A stretch of DNA of 7,860 bases, taken from JAWLCG01 sp041687295 (GTDB lineage Bacteria; Planctomycetota; Phycisphaerae; SM23-33; FEN-1343). This document shows positions 5,298-7,860 of this stretch, piece by piece. The position numbers and the translations under genes were made by a program. A model generated the notes under the pieces. That model saw only the letters and a list, made by a program, of their open reading frames with translations, was not told the DNA's origin and did not search any database. Where the stretch lies: positions 1-7,860 of the forward strand of contig JAWLCG010000238.1 of assembly GCA_041687295.1 (NCBI GenBank). Direction: 5' to 3'. Each line of letters begins with the position of its first letter. Within the stretch, counting starts at the first letter, position 1.

Positions 5298-6622
5298 GCC
5301 GACCGAATATCCTCTTCATCGTCACCGACCAGCAGCACTACGGCATGATGAGCTGCACGGGCAATCCGTGGGTCCGCACGCCGGCGCTGGACAGCCTGGC
5401 CGAGGCGGGCGTGCGGTTCGACCGGACCTACTGCACCAACCCCGTCTGCGTGCCCAGCCGCTTCAGCCTGATGACCGGCCGGATGCCCAGCGCCATCGGC
5501 CTGCGGCACAATCCGTCCAAGGACCTGCCGCCGGTTGACCCGCGGATCCCCGCCGCGGGCGCGGGGCACTGGCTGGCCCAGGCGGGCTACCGCTGCCTGT
5601 TCGCCGGCAAGCAGCACTTCCCGAAGATGTCGGCCGAGGACCTCGGCTTCGAGGTGACCTGCCGCGACGAGCGCGATGCGCTGGCCGAGCACTGCGCGGG
5701 GTTCCTGCGCGACCCGGGGGCGGGGCCGTGGTTCATGGTGGCGTCGTTCATCAACCCGCACGACATCTGCCACATGGCCATCCGCGACTACCCCAAGACC
5801 GAGTTCCACCACATCCTCCTGCGCAAGTGCCTCACCGAGCTGGCCGAGATGGACGAGGCCCTCAAGCTCCCCGCCGGCATGGACGAGGAGGAGTTCTACG
5901 CGAACCACTGCCCGCCGCTGCCGCCGAACTTCGGCCCCCAGGAGGACGAGCCCGAGGCCCTGCGGCTGGACCTGGACACCGACAGCGAGTACTTCCGCAA
6001 GCGGGCGCGCGAGGAGTGGCCCCCCCGCCGCTGGCGTCTGCACCGCTGGGCGTACGCACGGCTCACCGAGCGCGTCGACGGCCAGATCGGCCGGGTGCTC
6101 GACGCCCTGCGGGCCGGGCCGTGCGCGGCCGACACGATCGTCATCTTCACCAGCGACCACGGCGACATGGACGCCAGCCATGGCCTGGAGCACAAGACGG
6201 TGCTCTACGACAACTCCACCCGCGTGCCGCTGCTGGTCAGCGGGCCGGGCATCGCGGGCGGACGGGTCGACCGCTCGCTGGTGAGCAACGGCCTGGACCT
6301 GCTGCCCACGCTGTGCGACTACGCGGGCATCGCCCCGCCGGCCGACCTGGCGGGCCAGAGCTTCCGCCCGCTCGCCGAGGGCCGGGCCCACGCCGGCCGG
6401 GCGTTCGTGCCCATCGAGAGCCTCCTGGGCCACGCCATCGTCACCGAGCGGCACAAGTACATGCTCTACGACCGCGGCGCCAGCCGGGAGCAGCTGTTCG
6501 ACCTCGTCGGCGACCCCCACGAGACCCGCAACGCCGCCCGCGACGCCCACCAGCAGGCCGCCCTGCAAGAGCACCGCCGCCACTTCGCCGCCGCCTTCGA
6601 GCACCTGGCCGCCGCGGAGTAG
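5294..6622 (+). CDS. Sulfatase (S1 family, CxPSR type)
   Basis: This 442-residue enzyme belongs to the type I sulfatases, which hydrolyse sulfate esters, commonly on sulfated glycans, using a formylglycine made from cysteine. The signature NPVCVPSRFSLMTGR places the modified residue at Cys52, with Arg56 following. Metal-site residues are visible: Asp12 (IVTDQQ) and Asp288-His289 (TSDHGD). The second sulfatase signature appears as AGYRCLFAGKQH, and His300-Lys301 in HGLEHKTVLYDNSTRVP matches the active-site lysine region. The protein begins directly at the catalytic domain (MSRPNILFIVTD) with no signal peptide, so it looks cytoplasmic, unlike many polysaccharide sulfatases. The ATG at 5294 overlaps the previous TGA and has AGGAG (5283-5287) 6 nt upstream. 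Substrate specificity cannot be read from the sequence. A formylglycine-generating enzyme is required but is not in the window. Confidence 0.95.
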   Translation: MSRPNILFIVTDQQHYGMMSCTGNPWVRTPALDSLAEAGVRFDRTYCTNPVCVPSRFSLMTGRMPSAIGLRHNPSKDLPPVDPRIPAAGAGHWLAQAGYRCLFAGKQHFPKMSAEDLGFEVTCRDERDALAEHCAGFLRDPGAGPWFMVASFINPHDICHMAIRDYPKTEFHHILLRKCLTELAEMDEALKLPAGMDEEEFYANHCPPLPPNFGPQEDEPEALRLDLDTDSEYFRKRAREEWPPRRWRLHRWAYARLTERVDGQIGRVLDALRAGPCAADTIVIFTSDHGDMDASHGLEHKTVLYDNSTRVPLLVSGPGIAGGRVDRSLVSNGLDLLPTLCDYAGIAPPADLAGQSFRPLAEGRAHAGRAFVPIESLLGHAIVTERHKYMLYDRGASREQLFDLVGDPHETRNAARDAHQQAALQEHRRHFAAAFEHLAAAE

Positions 6623-6630
6623 AATGCGCA

Positions 6631-6653
6631 GGCTGGGACAGAGCGGCCCAGCC
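6631..6653 (+). terminator. Hairpin just after the sulfatase
   Basis: GGCTGGG (6631-6637) pairs with CCCAGCC (6647-6653) around a 9-nt loop, starting 9 bp after the TAG stop. There is no T-run. It is a possible terminator, or the first element of the repeat-rich region that follows. Confidence 0.3.
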
Positions 6654-6686
6654 GCGGCGTCCCGGAGCCCTGAAGGGCGCGGATCG

Positions 6687-6741
6687 GAGCCCCGAAGGGG
6701 CGCCAGTTTTTAGCCGGGGGCGTGAGCCCCCGGACCAGGCG
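6687..6741 (+). repeat. A+B composite repeat, forward copy
   Basis: Module A followed by module B, joined by a short T-rich spacer (TTTTT at 6707-6711). Over the first 47 nt it differs from the reverse complement of 6827-6880 at only four positions. The B hairpin has an 8-bp perfect stem (6714-6721 with 6726-6733) and a GTGA loop. Confidence 0.85.
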
Positions 6742-6755
6742 TCCCCATAATGGGT

Positions 6756-6814
6756 TGAGCCCCGAAGGGGCGGCAGTGCCGCACCGTGGCGCACTGCCGC
6801 CCCTTCGGGGCTCA
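6756..6814. repeat. Perfect 24-bp inverted repeat
   Basis: Positions 6756-6779 are the exact reverse complement of 6791-6814, separated by 11 nt. Each arm itself contains the self-complementary GCCCCGAAGGGGC core, so the DNA can fold either as one long stem or as two small hairpins. It forms the centre of the larger palindrome and could also act as a bidirectional transcription barrier. Confidence 0.9.
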
Positions 6815-6826
6815 CTTGCTAACATG

Positions 6827-6880
6827 CGCCTCACCGGGGGCTTACGCCCCCGGCTAAACACTACCGCCCCTTCGGGGCTC
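6827..6880 (-). repeat. A+B composite repeat, inverted copy
   Basis: The inverted partner of 6687-6741. The B hairpin has a perfect 8-bp stem (6834-6841 with 6846-6853) and a TTAC loop, which is GTAA on the other strand and differs by one base from GTGA in the forward copy. Stems are conserved while the loop and spacer vary, the pattern expected if the hairpin structure matters. Confidence 0.85.
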
Positions 6881-6930
6881 CGAACCGCGCGGCCGTCGGC
6901 AGAGAGCCGAGCTCCCGCCGCCTCCCCACG

Positions 6931-6942
6931 CCCGCATGCGGG
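6931..6942. repeat. 12-bp perfect palindrome
   Basis: CCCGCATGCGGG is identical to its reverse complement and lies just before the first long direct repeat. It resembles, but is not the same as, the CCCCGGGCATGCCCGGGG palindromes at 7055-7072 and 7251-7268. Confidence 0.6.
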
Positions 6943-6946
6943 GCGC

Positions 6947-7072
6947 GGCACGCGGCCTGTCCTTCCTCTGAATCTCTAAGAACCTCAGTGTTTCTTCTCT
7001 CTGTGCCCTCTGCGCCTCTGTGGCCCATGTCTCGGCTGTTTCGTCTTCGCAAGACCCCGGGCATGCCCGGGG
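6947..7072 (-). repeat. Long direct repeat, copy 1
   Basis: The first 81 bp (6947-7027) are identical to 7145-7225. After a diverged 15-17-nt stretch the last 28 bp (7045-7072) are identical to 7241-7268 and end in the 18-bp perfect palindrome CCCCGGGCATGCCCGGGG (7055-7072). On the minus strand the core reads as loosely periodic CACAGAGG/GCAGAGGG units, a purine-rich extragenic type often mistranslated as TEAQRAQRE-like peptides. I do not support a coding role. Confidence 0.92.
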
Positions 7073-7111
7073 ATATATGAGGGACACACGGAGGAGTGAG
7101 ACGCCATCGGT

Positions 7112-7144
7112 GCCGGGCCTCGCGGGGCTCGACCCGGCCTACGG
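7112..7144. repeat. Dispersed imperfect palindrome, copy 2
   Basis: The second copy of the element at 1-34, differing by a 3-base block in the loop. It lies precisely between the two long direct repeats and abuts the start of copy 2 at 7145, so the repeats occur here as a composite. Confidence 0.8.
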
Positions 7145-7268
7145 GGCACGCGGCCTGTCCTTCCTCTGAATCTCTAAGAACCTCAGTGTTTCTTCTCTCT
7201 GTGCCCTCTGCGCCTCTGTGGCCCACCCTCGCTGTTTCTCCTTCGCAAGACCCCGGGCATGCCCGGGG
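7145..7268 (-). repeat. Long direct repeat, copy 2
   Basis: The second copy of the 6947-7072 repeat, offset by 198 bp, with 81 bp identical at one end and 28 bp identical at the other. It ends in the 18-bp palindrome at 7251-7268. The AGGAGG at 7273-7278, which may serve the next gene, lies just beyond its end. Confidence 0.92.
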
Positions 7269-7294
7269 CTATAGGAGGCTTCCCGATGCCGCCC

Positions 7295-7322
7295 TTGCCC
7301 TTGGCAGCCCAGGCGGTACAAT
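7295..7322 (+). promoter_or_regulatory. Candidate promoter of the AEC permease gene
   Basis: TTGCCC (7295-7300) and TACAAT (7317-7322) are separated by 16 nt and match the consensus at 4/6 and 5/6. It would initiate near 7329, about 40 nt before GTG 7370. If it is used, the earlier in-frame ATG at 7286 cannot be the start for this transcript. Confidence 0.45.
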
Positions 7323-7369
7323 CGGCGGCTCGTGCCCCTGACCCGCTGCCCCCCCACCGGGAGTGCCTC

Positions 7370-7860
7370 GTGTCCGAAGTTGCCCAAAAGATCCTGCTGG
7401 TGCTGACGATCTCCGTGCCGATCTTCGCGCTGATCGGCTTTGGCGTGCTGCTGCGGCGGTCGGGCCTGCTGACGGACGGGGCCCATGCCTTCCTGTCGCG
7501 GTTCGTGTACCTGTTCAGCCTGCCGACGCTGATCTTCCTGGGCGTGGCGGGGATGGACTTCCACGAGCTGTTCAACTGGCCGATCGTGGCCTCGACGCTG
7601 CTGGCGACGGCTGTGGCGGTGGGGCTGTACTGGCCGGTGGTGCGGGCGGTGCGGCCGACGCTGCGCGGGCCGGTGGCGGTCGGGCCCTGGTTCGCGAACC
7701 TGACCTACCTGGGTTTTCCGCTGGCCCAGAGCGCCTTCGGCGAGACGGGCCTGGGCCACGCAGTGACGATCAACGCCTTCACGATGCCGCTGTTCACCGT
7801 GCTGGGCGTGAGCCTGCTGACGATGGGCCAGCCGGGCCCGCGCTCGCTGGGCCGGCACGT
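7370..7860 (+). CDS. AEC family permease (auxin efflux carrier type), 3' end cut by window
   Basis: This is the first 163 residues of an inner-membrane transporter of the AEC family (membrane transport protein, PF03547 type). Such carriers move small organic molecules; bacterial members include malate or other organic-acid permeases, and the substrate cannot be told here. Hydrophobic segments lie at about 8-28, 45-62, 71-91, 104-122 and 130-151. The motifs SRFVYLFSLPTLIF and ANLTYLGFPLAQSAFG match the conserved proline-containing helix and the N-x-x-x-x-G-x-P region of the family. I chose GTG 7370 because GGGAG (7358-7362) lies 7 nt upstream and the first helix then begins near residue 8, as is usual. 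An in-frame ATG at 7286 with a better AGGAGG would add 28 Pro/Ala-rich residues. The frame is open to the window edge. Confidence 0.85.
   Translation, partial: MSEVAQKILLVLTISVPIFALIGFGVLLRRSGLLTDGAHAFLSRFVYLFSLPTLIFLGVAGMDFHELFNWPIVASTLLATAVAVGLYWPVVRAVRPTLRGPVAVGPWFANLTYLGFPLAQSAFGETGLGHAVTINAFTMPLFTVLGVSLLTMGQPGPRSLGRH

Larger units (their letters stand above)
6665..6880. repeat. Symmetric palindromic repeat array (BIME-like)
   Basis: The array is built from two hairpin modules. Module A has the core GCCCCGAAGGGGC and module B the core CCGGGGGC-loop-GCCCCCGG. Read left to right they occur as a degenerate A (6665-6680), A (6687-6707), B (6714-6733), A (6757-6777), inverted A (6793-6813), inverted B (6834-6853) and inverted A (6860-6880). 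The second half is the mirror image of the first, so the block is one imperfect palindrome of about 200 bp centred near 6785. The arrangement resembles bacterial interspersed mosaic elements, in which REP hairpins sit in opposite orientation. No transposase is visible here. Confidence 0.85.

Noticed and set aside
5174..6604. Long minus-strand open frame opposite the sulfatase, and similar ones opposite ffh (1192-2712) and the two-domain protein (3507-5225)
   Set aside because: They lack recognisable domains and are Val/Gly/Ala/Arg/Leu-rich, as expected when GC-rich codons are read antisense. The + strand genes have clear motifs.
6861..7226. Minus-strand open frames encoding GHRGAEGTERRNTEVL-like peptides
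   Set aside because: These are translations of the direct repeats, duplicated along with them. Such repeat-derived peptides are not credible proteins without other support.
6665..7268. CRISPR array
   Set aside because: The repeats are inverted or only doubled, spacing is not regular with unique spacers of constant size, and there are no cas genes.

Overview
The window is about 7.9 kb of GC-rich DNA. All five or six genes I can support lie on the + strand. The style points to a planctomycete-type bacterium, probably Phycisphaerae-like. The clues are a short secreted protein ending in a PEP-CTERM anchor, a CxPSR-type sulfatase, strong GC bias at third codon positions, and intergenic DNA full of dispersed palindromic repeats. 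This assignment is inference; there is no rRNA or other marker to fix it.

Layout, left to right. (1) Positions 1-34 are one copy of a dispersed imperfect palindrome that recurs at 7112-7144. (2) Positions 112-897 encode an M55 zinc D-aminopeptidase (DppA family) with its metal ligands visible. (3) Positions 898-1179 hold a small hairpin, an 8-bp tandem repeat (four units), a perfect 10-bp-stem hairpin and a plausible promoter very close to the next start codon. (4) Positions 1180-2596 encode Ffh, the SRP GTPase, broken by a frameshift at the NG/M-domain junction. The lesion looks like a 17-nt deletion between short direct repeats. (5) Positions 2882-3598 encode a secreted PEP-CTERM protein, followed by a terminator-like hairpin. 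(6) Positions 3780-5297 encode a secreted two-domain protein. Its N-terminal 'EAE' beta-sandwich-like module resembles the PEP-CTERM protein, and its C-terminal domain may be nucleoside-hydrolase-like. (7) Positions 5294-6622 encode a sulfatase joined to the previous gene by an ATGA overlap. (8) Positions 6623-7285 are a dense mosaic of repeats: a roughly 200-bp imperfect palindrome, then two copies of a 124-126-bp repeat separated by the same palindrome seen at position 1. (9) From 7370 to the window end is the N-terminal half of an AEC-family permease.

How the genes relate. dppA, ffh and the AEC permease look like independent housekeeping or transport genes. The PEP-CTERM protein, the EAE/hydrolase-like protein and the sulfatase probably form a small functional group for surface recognition and cleavage of a sulfated carbohydrate. 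The last two are translationally coupled; the first is separated from them by a possible terminator. The substrate is unknown.

The items most worth a second look are the ffh lesion (real pseudogenisation or an assembly/sequencing error in an essential gene), the shared EAE module linked to an unusual C-terminal domain and a sulfatase, and the symmetric repeat array after the sulfatase.
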